From Palsa-661 sp035535015 (GTDB lineage: Bacteria; Actinomycetota; Acidimicrobiia; Acidimicrobiales; UBA8190), in assembly GCA_035535015.1 (NCBI GenBank), contig DATLQU010000003.1:1-17451 (forward strand): 17,451 bases of DNA, given 5' to 3'. The position numbers and the translations under genes were made by a program. Position 1 is the first letter of the stretch. Each line of letters starts with the position of its first letter. Under the pieces are notes generated by a model. That model did no database searches, had not been told where the DNA came from, and saw nothing but the letters and a program-made list of their open reading frames with translations. Below are positions 7,550 through 13,933 of this stretch, piece by piece.

Positions 7550-7580
7550 TAGCGTCATGTGTCAAGGTAACCTTGACACA
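7544..7580 (+). promoter_or_regulatory. Leaderless-type promoter of the HTH gene
   Basis: A consensus -35, TTGACA (7544-7549), an 18-base spacer and a -10, TAACCT (7568-7573), fit a sigma-70-type promoter. The start codon A at 7580 is seven bases after the -10 box, which is where transcription would begin. No ribosome binding site precedes the ATG. Together these suggest a leaderless mRNA, which is common in actinobacteria. Confidence 0.6.
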
Positions 7581-7582
7581 TG
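7556..7582. promoter_or_regulatory. Inverted repeat operator 2 overlapping the start codon
   Basis: Perfect 12-base arms CATGTGTCAAGG (7556-7567) and CCTTGACACATG (7571-7582) around a three-base centre. The palindrome covers the -10 box, the probable transcription start and the ATG of the HTH gene (7580-7582). A protein bound here would block transcription directly, so autoregulation by the encoded HTH protein is the simple reading (inference). Confidence 0.75.
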
Positions 7583-7969
7583 ACGAAGACCGACTCTGAC
7601 GCCGGCGAAGCCGTTCTCCCGCGTGTGGTTCCGCCGTTGATGACGGCCACGTGGGAGGCGGCGACAACCGACCCCGATCCGCTCGCCGCTCTTGGAGCGT
7701 CGCGCGCCCTCGTCGGTCTGCTCTCCACGTGGGAGGCCCGGCTGGTGGGTGAGGCCGTTGCCGCCGGTGCGACGTGGGAAGTGATCGGGGGAACGGTTGG
7801 CGTGAGCCGGCAGGCGGCGTGGGAGCGCTTCCACGATGACGTGCATGAGTTTCGGCGCCGGGTGAAGAGCGATTTTCACGAGCTTCGCGACCGGCATCGT
7901 CAGGAGATGCTCGAGCTCCGGAAATCGGTGAAGAGCGAGGCACGGGGAAGGCGGCCCCGCTCTTCGTGA
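7580..7969 (+). CDS. Small helix-turn-helix protein, possible autoregulator
   Basis: 129 residues. A predicted helix-turn-helix lies at about 64-84 (ATWEVIGGTVGVSRQAAWERF), a form common in actinobacterial small DNA-binding proteins. The N-terminal half is rich in Ala and Leu and probably helical. Residues 85-120 are strongly charged (HDDVHEFRRRVKSDFHELRD) and look like a long helix or coiled coil. The ATG at 7580 is chosen because the promoter boxes place the transcript start there and the protein begins sensibly; there is no ribosome binding site. It is divergent from mftA, about 430 bases away. It is not of the TetR type expected for MftR. Its targets are unknown; the palindromes around its own start are the best candidates. 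Confidence 0.75.
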   Translation: MTKTDSDAGEAVLPRVVPPLMTATWEAATTDPDPLAALGASRALVGLLSTWEARLVGEAVAAGATWEVIGGTVGVSRQAAWERFHDDVHEFRRRVKSDFHELRDRHRQEMLELRKSVKSEARGRRPRSS

Positions 7970-8028
7970 ATCGGTCGTGTGCGCCGATGTGTCGGTGTCG
8001 CTGTCGCCTGTCGGCTAGCTATCGATAT

Positions 8029-8343
8029 TCTCTGACCGGCCACCTCACGACCATTGCCATAGTCCTGGTCTTTTACCGGTGGTCTGTTACGGGGCCACGA
8101 TTCTGAGCCGGCACCGACATCGGGCTCCGAGGCAATACCCTGGCTCGCCCGTCCCGCACCATGACCTTCCACACCGACGGTGTCGTCGTGAAGGCTGCGG
8201 AGATCGAAAGTCGGCTGGAGTGGACTGTGTTCGGGCGCCTCTACCCGCCGTCGAACCGCTATCTGCTTCTCTTTGGAGAGATGCGCGTCTTCTGTTGGAT
8301 TCCTCGCCGCACATTCGGCTCCACCGACGATGAGCGACGATGA
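8029..8343 (+). pseudogene. Remnant of a YcxB-like membrane protein gene
   Basis: From 8161 the frame reads GVVVKAAEIESRLEWTVF, then YLLLFGEMRVFCWIPRRTF. This looks like the C-terminal domain of YcxB-like proteins (recognised by pattern, not by search). In the same frame upstream there is a short hydrophobic stretch (TTIAIVLVFYRWS, about 8047-8085) cut off by a TGA at 8104-8106. The 3' end runs into three 10-bp repeats (8326-8355) that shift the frame and stop it with DERR. The expected N-terminal membrane part is mostly missing. A short intact ORF from ATG 8161 (60 residues) is the alternative. Broken gene is the better reading, with modest confidence. Confidence 0.45.
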
Positions 8344-8355
8344 GCGACGATGAGC
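8326..8355. repeat. Three perfect 10-bp tandem repeats (GACGATGAGC)
   Basis: GACGATGAGC is repeated three times without change at 8326-8335, 8336-8345 and 8346-8355. Ten bases is not a multiple of three, so each copy shifts the reading frame. The repeat lies at the 3' end of the YcxB-like remnant and brings its frame to a TGA. Confidence 0.9.
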
Positions 8356-8437
8356 GCTGTTGGAGTCCCACCTGCGGCGGCCGCGGTCGCCACGCCTGTG
8401 GTCGATTCCTGAGGGCCGGGGGAGCGCCGCGAAGACC

Positions 8438-9060
8438 TCAGAGAAGGGTCAGGGCCAGTGTCTCACTGGCCGTCAGGGCGGGTTGTCCCGACCCGGTCTT
8501 CGTTGTGGCCTTGACGACCACGGTGTAGGTCCCGGGCTTCACGTGCTTGAGCTACGGGGTACCCGAGACCACTCCTTTCGATGACAGGCTGAGACCCTTG
8601 GGGATGCTCCCGTCCTCGTCCAGGAGTACCGAGCTGTTGCGCCGACGGCGGTCAGCTGGAAATGGTAGGCGGAGCCTCGAGTGGCATCCGGAAGGGGGGG
8701 TGATGGCGAAGACGTTCAGCGTGGCGGGCGCGGTGGTGACCGTCGTGAGGGCACTGGAGATCACGGCTTCGAATTCCTCCCCCCTTTCCGGCGCCGTGGC
8801 CGTGACGCTGTAGGTGTCCGAGTTTGCCCAGGGGATGGGGGAATAGGTGAGACCACCGTCCGTCGAGACCTGCCACTGGATGGTCGGCGCCGGGGATCCG
8901 ATCGCCGCCACGGTAAATGTGGCTGTCTGGCCGCCCACCACCGTCTGGTTGGCCGGTTCCCTGGTTACCACGAACGGATTGAGATCGGCCGCCAGGTTGG
9001 TGGATTGCGGACTTCCGAGGCGGTGGCCATGTCGTAGCCGGGCTCGGCCGCCGGGGGGCG
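8438..9060 (-). pseudogene. Broken sedolisin (S53) C-terminus with Ig-like domains
   Basis: Read leftwards, the remnant starts with PGYDMAT, then one base appears lost near 9020: adding a G gives GYDMATGLGSPQSTNLAADL, the typical end of the S53 (kumamolisin/sedolisin) peptidase domain. An Ig-like domain follows (PANQTVVGGQTATF, IQWQVSTDGGLTYS, EEFEAVISS). Next is a second Ig-type module split between frames: SAYHFQLTAVGATARYSWT is in another frame (about 8676-8618), then SIPKGLSLSSKGVVSGTP back in the first. A TAG at 8554-8552 interrupts it, and the same frame continues as HVKPGTYTVVVKATTKTGSG to a TGA at 8440-8438. So there are at least three frame changes and one nonsense codon. The catalytic part of the peptidase is gone. 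Family calls are by motif, not search. Confidence 0.7.
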
Positions 9061-9135
9061 ACCGGTATGACGCTTCAGGTGGCCCGAGGGCCTGCCGATG
9101 CCTACGGGCAGGTTCGAGGTCGAAGGGGCAATCCG

Positions 9136-9339
9136 ATGGTTGTGCGCGTGTCGGCGGGGCAGACAGAGAAGGCGAGATACCTGAGCCGCACCATGAACCA
9201 GATCGCCGCCGCCATCCGGCTGGCCCGGTCCGACGAGTCCTCGTCGCCGCAGATGATCAAGAGCCTCCTGGACAGTTACTGCGCCGCCGAAGCGGAACTC
9301 CGTTCCCTTGTGGCCCCACCGACCAGACCACTCTCCTGA
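9136..9339 (+). CDS. Hypothetical small protein
   Basis: 67 residues, not recognised. The ATG at 9136 is chosen because GAAGGGG (9122-9128) is seven bases upstream; the open frame reaches back to 9067 without a ribosome site. The sequence is helical and mixed-charge (TEKARYLSRTMNQIAAAIRL, then LLDSYCAAEAELRSLV), with one cysteine and no membrane segment. The next gene starts seven bases after its stop, so the two are probably co-transcribed. It lies just right of the decayed sedolisin gene on the other strand. Confidence 0.6.
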   Translation: MVVRVSAGQTEKARYLSRTMNQIAAAIRLARSDESSSPQMIKSLLDSYCAAEAELRSLVAPPTRPLS

Positions 9340-9346
9340 GGTCCCC

Positions 9347-9640
9347 ATGGCCATCGACCCTTCTCTGGTGCGCGAGGTCCTCCTGGCCGACGGTTGGCAC
9401 GCCGTGGCGTGGCGTACCGGATCCGGCTTCACCCTCACCCCTTACAGCTACGGCGACGTGGCGCGGGAGCTGCCTCGTTACGAGGAGGGATTCGTCCTCG
9501 TGGAGAGGATCGATGCGAAGGGCATGCAGCACGTGATCGCCGGGCCCTTGTCGTCGGTGCTGGCCGTGAGCTACAAGACCCGTGCCCCGCGGCGCGCCGT
9601 CGACGCACTGAACAAGAAACCGGGGTCGACGAGTCACTGA
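9347..9640 (+). CDS. Hypothetical protein
   Basis: 97 residues, not recognised. Starts at ATG 9347 (MAIDPSLVREVLLADGWHAV), with a weak GAGG at 9338-9341 that overlaps the stop of the preceding gene, so translation may be coupled. The pattern (FTLTPYSYGDVARELPRYEEG, then FVLVERIDAKGMQHVIAGP and SSVLAVSYKTRAP) alternates hydrophobic and polar residues and looks like a small mixed alpha/beta domain. It has no cysteines and no membrane segment. The function is unknown. Confidence 0.65.
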   Translation: MAIDPSLVREVLLADGWHAVAWRTGSGFTLTPYSYGDVARELPRYEEGFVLVERIDAKGMQHVIAGPLSSVLAVSYKTRAPRRAVDALNKKPGSTSH

Positions 9641-9708
9641 ACATCTGCGCTCCGTTCGACCGCCAGGTGGCTATCGTGCTCTGCTGATGACGACGGACGG
9701 GAGGGTCT

Positions 9709-10239
9709 GTGCTCGATGGGGACCAGCGCCGGCGGCATGCGCAACGGTGGCCCTGGCGGGCGACCGCCATCGTCGTCTGTTCGGGTATGGCCACGATGGG
9801 TGTGCTCGTCGTTGTGGTCAAGCACCGCCAAGCCCAGCTTCCCCGGAGCGGGGATTGCCCGTCGGCGACCGCGGTCAACGGTGCGATCGGGACCCGGGTG
9901 GCGCCGGCGTCGGCGGTCAGCGAAAACGATCTGCTCGGGTGCTTCTACGCACAAGGCACCGATAGTCAGGCCGTGTCGGTGAGTTTCGCCATTCCGGCCC
10001 CCCTCGCCTTCGACCCCTGCCGAAAGCGCCGTCTGATCATGGTCTCGGGAGACAGGGCCTGTGACGTCACCGGATCGCGTGGCACGAGCCGGACGGGCCG
10101 CTCACTTCTGGTCGAGGCGGATCTCCAGTACCAATTCAGTTCCGACCTCGGACAGGTCACCCTTGAGCAACTCGAGCGTTTGGCCGTCGAGACGCTGGCC
10201 ATGCCGGCTCCCCCTGTCGAGAACAACGGTGCCCGATGA
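9709..10239 (+). CDS. Membrane-anchored protein with cysteine-bearing outer domain
   Basis: 176 residues, not assigned to a family. After a short basic N-terminus (RRRHAQRWPWR) there is one membrane segment at about 17-38 (TAIVVCSGMATMGVLVVVV). The rest would lie outside the cell. It has four cysteines (C50, C78, C104, C118), enough for two disulfides, and an end with LTLEQLERLAVETL-like helix character. The GTG start at 9709 follows GGGAGGG (9699-9705). Its TGA overlaps the ATG of the small zinc-ribbon gene (ATGA), so the two are coupled. A lipobox is not evident; C24 lies inside the membrane segment. Confidence 0.7.
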   Translation: MLDGDQRRRHAQRWPWRATAIVVCSGMATMGVLVVVVKHRQAQLPRSGDCPSATAVNGAIGTRVAPASAVSENDLLGCFYAQGTDSQAVSVSFAIPAPLAFDPCRKRRLIMVSGDRACDVTGSRGTSRTGRSLLVEADLQYQFSSDLGQVTLEQLERLAVETLAMPAPPVENNGAR

Positions 10240-10400
10240 GAGGCGACGGTTGTCCCGATGCCGCCGACGACGGACGGGCCCCCATCTGCCGCTACTGCGG
10301 CGTCACCGCTCTCCCGGGCGATGCGTCGCATGTCATCGATCCCGGGTTCGTCTGCGATAACGCTGATTGCGACGCCTTCGGTGACGTGGTGGAGTCCTAA
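10236..10400 (+). CDS. 54-residue zinc-ribbon-like small protein
   Basis: Encodes 54 residues. Two cysteine pairs are visible: ICRYCG (C18, C21) and FVCDNADC (C40, C45), plus C6 near the start. CxxC plus CxxxxC at this spacing resembles a zinc ribbon. Asp is frequent. The ATG overlaps the stop of the membrane-anchored protein gene (ATGA). Its TAA (10398-10400) also overlaps, tail to tail, the TAG of the minus-strand membrane protein (10399-10397). The tight coupling and cysteine pattern support a real gene, though it is short. Function unknown. Confidence 0.6.
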   Translation: MRGDGCPDAADDGRAPICRYCGVTALPGDASHVIDPGFVCDNADCDAFGDVVES

Positions 10401-10996
10401 CGCCGATCTCTGGGGGCCGAGAAGGCGGCAGAGGCGCGGCCCTCGAACCGCACGGCGTCGGCGAAATCCGGATGGACGCCCGCCAGGGTGACCCAACGAC
10501 GCGAGGCATCGAGTTGGAGGCGGACGGTCAGGCGGTGCAAGTGGACCCAGTCGATGACGATCTCGACGACGGCCCCACAGCCGACGAGGGCCAGACCGAT
10601 AACCGAGAGCCGGCCATCGGCCGAGTGGAGAGAGAGCGCCGGCACGGCCAGGATCAGGGTGCCGGCCAGGACCGCGGTGGCCAGACGGCGCCTCCGGCGT
10701 GCCCTCCTCCTTCGCCGGTAGGCCGCCTCGGAGTATGGGACGGTCACGGTGAGCATCTCGCCACGACGCAGGGCGGCCACGACGAAGAGGCCGATCCATC
10801 CGAGCGGTCCGGCCAACAGCAGCAGCCAGGCAACACCCATCCCCGCTCGTGTGCTCACGTCCTGTGTGAACGAGAGCGTGTCGTTCGTGTCCACACCATC
10901 CTCGACGCATACCGAGGGCAGATGTCCGAGGACGGCGTCGTCGACGAAGACAGTGACTGCGGCCACGCGATTCTCCTCGGGCGATGTACCGGCCAT
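10397..10996 (-). CDS. Hypothetical membrane protein
   Basis: 199 residues. A short N-terminal soluble part contains LPSVCVEDGVDT (a single Cys). A strong hydrophobic pair follows (GVAWLLLLAGPLGWIGLFVV), then a very basic loop (RRRRRARRRRR) and two more membrane stretches (LATAVLAGTLILAVPAL; LSVIGLALVGCGAVVEIVI). A C-terminal domain ends with WVTLAGVHPDFADAV. Proteins of this layout are common and uncharacterised in actinobacteria (recollection, not search). ATG 10996 has GGTGGGA just upstream on its strand; a frame open to 11986 in the same phase is a shadow of the next gene. It lies 38 bases after the membrane protein gene at 11035 and is likely the third gene of that operon. Confidence 0.75.
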   Translation of the reverse strand: MAGTSPEENRVAAVTVFVDDAVLGHLPSVCVEDGVDTNDTLSFTQDVSTRAGMGVAWLLLLAGPLGWIGLFVVAALRRGEMLTVTVPYSEAAYRRRRRARRRRRLATAVLAGTLILAVPALSLHSADGRLSVIGLALVGCGAVVEIVIDWVHLHRLTVRLQLDASRRWVTLAGVHPDFADAVRFEGRASAAFSAPRDRR

Positions 10997-11034
10997 TGTC
11001 CCACCTTCGACGCCCCGCTGCCGGGGCAACCGGG

Positions 11035-12033
11035 TCAGGGAAGGCGGAAACCGAGGCCCGCCCGACGGGCGCCATGGGCGGTGCGGCCGGCGATGACCGC
11101 GGCCGCGGTCATGAGCACCAGGCCGACGATGTCGATGGCGCCGGCATGGAAGAGATTCCTCGGCCCGGACCCACCGTCGACGATCCAGCAACACGACGCG
11201 ACGAGATAGGCACCCATGGCGGAGGCGGCCACGGCCCCGAGCCGGCCCTCGTAGCGAAGGACGCGGGGCGACATGTCGAGCCGTCGGACCACCTTGGTGG
11301 CCCCGACGGCCACGCCGACGATGGCCAGGGGACTGAGGACCATCCAGGCCACTTCGGCGGCCGGAAAGGACAAGAGGGCCGCCGGGTGGGCCCAGTAGGA
11401 GGAGATCGACAATGTCATCGCCCAGACGAAGGCGGCCACACCACCGGGGACGAGGCCCTGGTGGATCCAGTGGTGGCCGCCCGTTCCGGGCCATCCGTTG
11501 CCGAAATGTCGGGCGCCCACGATCAGCACGGCGACGCCGCAACAAAAGAGGATGGTCGGACGGCCGAGTCCGTTTCCGGGCCGACGGCCGATGGGTGCGA
11601 GCAACGTCCAAGCCAGGGGAGCGACGGCCAGGACGGCCAGGACCGCGAAGAGAAGCAGGACGGCCGACATCGTGATCATGGCCGCCGAGGTTCCCAACGT
11701 GTTGGGCTCGGCCCACTGCCAGCCGATGGTCAGCTGTGCCCACATCGCCGTGCCGAAGACCAGGAAGACGGCCAGAGCGCCGCCCAGGGAGGCGAGGCTG
11801 GCCCGGACCTGGTCGGAGGGCTCGAGGGCGTGTCCGGTGAGCCCGCCCGTCGTCAACCGGGCGTAGATGCCGCTCCAAGCGATGTTGGCCGTCCGACGCC
11901 ATGATCGGGGATGCTCCGAGAATTCGGCCGTCAACAATTCGGCGAACTCGTCGCCGTAGCGCGTCCGCCAACTCCTCGGGTACCAACGAAGCAACCGCTT
12001 GGCGCGGCGTGCGGCCGAAGCAGTGGTGGTCAC
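11035..12033 (-). CDS. Multi-pass membrane protein of PadR-linked type
   Basis: 332 residues. The N-terminus carries LLRWYPRSWRTRYGDEFAEL (14-33), the cytoplasmic prefix seen in many actinobacterial membrane proteins encoded next to PadR regulators. About seven or eight hydrophobic segments follow, for example ALAVFLVFGTAMWAQLTIG, AVLLLFAVLAVLAVAPLAW, VAWMVLSPLAIVGVAVGA and IDIVGLVLMTAAAVIAG. The GTG start at 12033 overlaps the PadR stop as GTGA, so the two are translated together. The pairing suggests that the regulator controls its own operon. No transport motif is visible and the function is unknown. Confidence 0.8.
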   Translation of the reverse strand: MTTTASAARRAKRLLRWYPRSWRTRYGDEFAELLTAEFSEHPRSWRRTANIAWSGIYARLTTGGLTGHALEPSDQVRASLASLGGALAVFLVFGTAMWAQLTIGWQWAEPNTLGTSAAMITMSAVLLLFAVLAVLAVAPLAWTLLAPIGRRPGNGLGRPTILFCCGVAVLIVGARHFGNGWPGTGGHHWIHQGLVPGGVAAFVWAMTLSISSYWAHPAALLSFPAAEVAWMVLSPLAIVGVAVGATKVVRRLDMSPRVLRYEGRLGAVAASAMGAYLVASCCWIVDGGSGPRNLFHAGAIDIVGLVLMTAAAVIAGRTAHGARRAGLGFRLP

Positions 12034-12404
12034 GCCAGACCCCAGCGGCCCGAGAGCCGGCGCAGCCCCTCGTCGGCCACCCGGCGCTGGGTGGCCAGAT
12101 GCTCCTTCAACGCTGTTGCCCCTACCGACGTCAACCGGTACGGCCGTCGCCGGTCGTGGCTTTCCAGAGCCTCGATCAATCCCTGACCCTCGAGCCGGCT
12201 GAGAGCTTCGTAGAGGGTGCCCGGCGCCAAACGCACGCCGGCGAACGACTCGATGTCCTTGGTCAGCGCGTATCCGTGCTTCTCCCCCTCGGCCAGGCTG
12301 GAGAGGATCAACGTGGCCGGGCCGGCGTAACGACCGAAGGTGCCGATCCCGGCGGCGGGCGGTGTCGCCTTCCCCTGGGGATTCGACGACGACGGTCCGG
12401 GCAC
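12030..12404 (-). CDS. PadR family transcriptional regulator (first)
   Basis: 124 residues. Winged helix of the PadR type: ATLILSSLAEGEKHGYALTK (30-49), LAPGTLYEALSRLEGQGLI (59-77), then RRRPYRLTSVGATALKEHL (86-104). It is the short form, without a long C-terminal dimer domain. The start is GTG 12404. There is no ribosome site, but TAGTGT (12416-12411 on the minus strand) lies six bases upstream, the right place for a -10 box of a leaderless transcript. No matching -35 is seen. The first 20 residues (Pro/Ser/Gly-rich) are unlike the family and may be a flexible tail, or the true start may lie further in. It heads a three-gene operon with two membrane proteins. Confidence 0.88.
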   Translation of the reverse strand: MPGPSSSNPQGKATPPAAGIGTFGRYAGPATLILSSLAEGEKHGYALTKDIESFAGVRLAPGTLYEALSRLEGQGLIEALESHDRRRPYRLTSVGATALKEHLATQRRVADEGLRRLSGRWGLA

Positions 12405-12622
12405 GAGGTCACACTACATCGGTGCACGATCTATCGGCGGCCCGAATCGGAGCGGGGCGACGCCATCGCGGCCGGTCGTTCGCATGGCGCTGGACCCTGG
12501 AACCCCGGGCCGGGCGCGCGGTACAGCGGAGCAGACATGTCCCATCGGATGACAGACACCTCACGGCCTACGATGCCTTGACGCCGAGGGCGGACGAATC
12601 GCGGGCGTCGCAAGGAGGACTG
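12405..12622. other. Divergent intergenic region, PadR and hemerythrin
   Basis: 218 bases between the two divergent genes; no gene seen. It must hold both promoters. For the PadR side a -10-like TAGTGT (12416-12411, minus strand) lies six bases from the GTG, next to a GTGCAC core (12423-12428) in an imperfect palindrome. For the hemerythrin side only the ribosome site is clear. Confidence 0.4.
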
Positions 12623-13291
12623 ATGACCGAGCTTTCCGATCCCCGGCCCGATACGAGTGACATGGCCCCGGTCCATCAGGTCTTCCGCTCGTCTTTCGGC
12701 TCCGCCCCCGCCTATGTGGCGAGCACGTGCGGAGATACCGCTCGGCGCGATCTCGTGGCCGACTATTACGGCAACGTCCTCGCCTTCTTGGAGGTGCACC
12801 ACGAAGGCGAGGAGAAGTTGGTCTTCCCGATCCTCCGGCAACGCGCCCCTGGGTGCGGTGCGCTCATCGACAAGATGGCCGAGCAACACGTCGAGGCCAT
12901 GGCCCTGCTCGACGGAGCCAAGGCGGCCGTCGAGGTGTGGCGGGGGGCACCGGCCGACTCGGTCGACCGATCCGCCGAGGAGGCCGCCCACGCTCTGACC
13001 GTTCTCGGTGACGCACTCCGGCTCCATCTGGACGAGGAGGAGGCGGACATCGTTCCCCTGGCCGCCGATTATCTCTCGGTCGAGGAGTGGGGAGCGCTCC
13101 CCGGCCATGGCATGGCCAACTTCACGGGGGACAAGGTCTGGTTGATCCTGGGACTGATCCGGGAGAACTTCTCGGCGGCCCAGCGCCAGGCCATGCTCGG
13201 GGCCATGCCCCCGCCGGCGCGTGCCATGTGGGAGACCGTGGGTGAGTCGGCCTACGCGTCGTTGATCGCCCAGGTCCGCCAGGCTCCGTGA
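12623..13291 (+). CDS. Hemerythrin HHE domain protein
   Basis: 222 residues. Four-helix hemerythrin-like domain with the expected metal-binding pattern: H18 (PVHQVF), H59/H60 with E63/E64 (EVHHEGEEKLVFP), H89 (EQHVEAM), and H135 with E139/E140 (RLHLDEEEADIVPL). A later PGHGM (160-164) is also common in this family. Such proteins bind a di-iron centre and sense or handle oxygen, nitric oxide or iron; the role here is unknown. The start ATG 12623 follows AAGGAGG (12612-12618). It is divergent from the first PadR gene across 218 bases and ends 12 bases from the second PadR gene, convergent with it. Confidence 0.9.
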   Translation: MTELSDPRPDTSDMAPVHQVFRSSFGSAPAYVASTCGDTARRDLVADYYGNVLAFLEVHHEGEEKLVFPILRQRAPGCGALIDKMAEQHVEAMALLDGAKAAVEVWRGAPADSVDRSAEEAAHALTVLGDALRLHLDEEEADIVPLAADYLSVEEWGALPGHGMANFTGDKVWLILGLIRENFSAAQRQAMLGAMPPPARAMWETVGESAYASLIAQVRQAP

Positions 13292-13303
13292 GCGAGGGAG
13301 CCT
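13281..13303. terminator. Hairpin across two convergent stop codons
   Basis: Perfect seven-base arms AGGCTCC (13281-13287) and GGAGCCT (13297-13303) with a nine-base loop. The stem spans the TGA of the hemerythrin gene (13289-13291) and touches the TGA of the PadR gene (13305-13303). It probably ends transcription from both sides. No T run is seen, so the call rests on position. Confidence 0.45.
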
Positions 13304-13830
13304 CAGGTGGCCACGGCCCGGCGGTCCGGGTGTTCTTCCATTGACGCCAGCCAGTTGACGATGGCTTCTTCGTAGGCGATGCCGAAGCGGATGACGGCCT
13401 GGCGGTGGGGATCCTCCTCGAACGAGGTCGGGGCCGCCCGGTAGAGAGCCAGGCGACGCCGGTGCTCACCGCGGGCGCGTCCCAGGAACTCCTCGAGCAC
13501 ATTGGGCTCGAGGAACCGACCGAACCAGAGGGTGACGAGGAGAGGGAAGCGGATCTGTTCGGGCCCCGGGGCCAGGCTGATCCACTCCCGGAACGCCTGA
13601 CGTCCGGCCGCCGTGATGGTGAAAGGCACCTTGGCCCGTGCCCCCCGGTCGCCGGCGGTCACCAGCCCCCGATCCTCGAGGGTGCGTAACTCCCGGTAGA
13701 CGTGGCTGGTGGTCACGTTCCAGAAGCGTGACAGGCCGCTGTCCACCTCCTGGAGCAGTTCCCAGCCCGTCCGCGGCCCCCCGTGGAGGAACCCGAGAAG
13801 CGATCCCTGCGTGGCGTTCAGCTCGTTCAC
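13303..13830 (-). CDS. PadR family transcriptional regulator (second, with C-terminal domain)
   Basis: 175 residues. N-terminal winged helix: NATQGSLLGFLHGGPRTGWE, then WNVTTSHVYRELRTLEDRGL, then VPFTITAAGRQAFREWI. A helical C-terminal domain of about 90 residues for dimer formation follows (FPLLVTLWFGRFLEPNVLEE; FGIAYEEAIVNWLASMEEH), the long PadR form. The GTG start at 13830 is chosen because GAAGGG (13845-13840) lies at the right distance; the open frame to 13947 lacks a better site. It is divergent from the dioxygenase/crotonase operon and probably controls it. Inverted TGTCAAG-type half-sites lie between them. Confidence 0.9.
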   Translation of the reverse strand: MNELNATQGSLLGFLHGGPRTGWELLQEVDSGLSRFWNVTTSHVYRELRTLEDRGLVTAGDRGARAKVPFTITAAGRQAFREWISLAPGPEQIRFPLLVTLWFGRFLEPNVLEEFLGRARGEHRRRLALYRAAPTSFEEDPHRQAVIRFGIAYEEAIVNWLASMEEHPDRRAVAT

Positions 13831-13863
13831 CTTGACATTCCCTTCTGGAAGGTTAGTGTCAAG
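13831..13863. promoter_or_regulatory. Inverted half-sites in the PadR/dioxygenase promoter region
   Basis: CTTGACA (13831-13837) and TGTCAAG (13857-13863) form seven-base inverted arms 19 bases apart. On each strand the arm supplies a TTGACA -35 box. On the plus strand TAGTGT (13854-13859) is a possible -10 with a 16-base spacer. The left arm touches the PadR start codon. A divergent promoter under PadR control is likely but inferred. Confidence 0.45.
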
Positions 13864-13933
13864 GGTAACCCCTGGAGACGGACCCGGGGTGCGTGCAGGT
13901 ACCGACGAGGCCACTGGCGTCGAGGGAGGGACG

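Noticed and set aside
9061..9438. Minus-strand frame joined to the sedolisin remnant (open to 9438)
   Set aside because: Beyond PGYDMAT to the right it is opposite the two small plus-strand genes and shows no peptidase motif; only the part left of about 9060 was used.
10997..11986. Long minus-strand open frame continuing upstream of the membrane protein at 10996
   Set aside because: Arg/Gly/Pro-rich shadow of the membrane protein gene 11035-12033, which shows clear membrane segments in its own frame.
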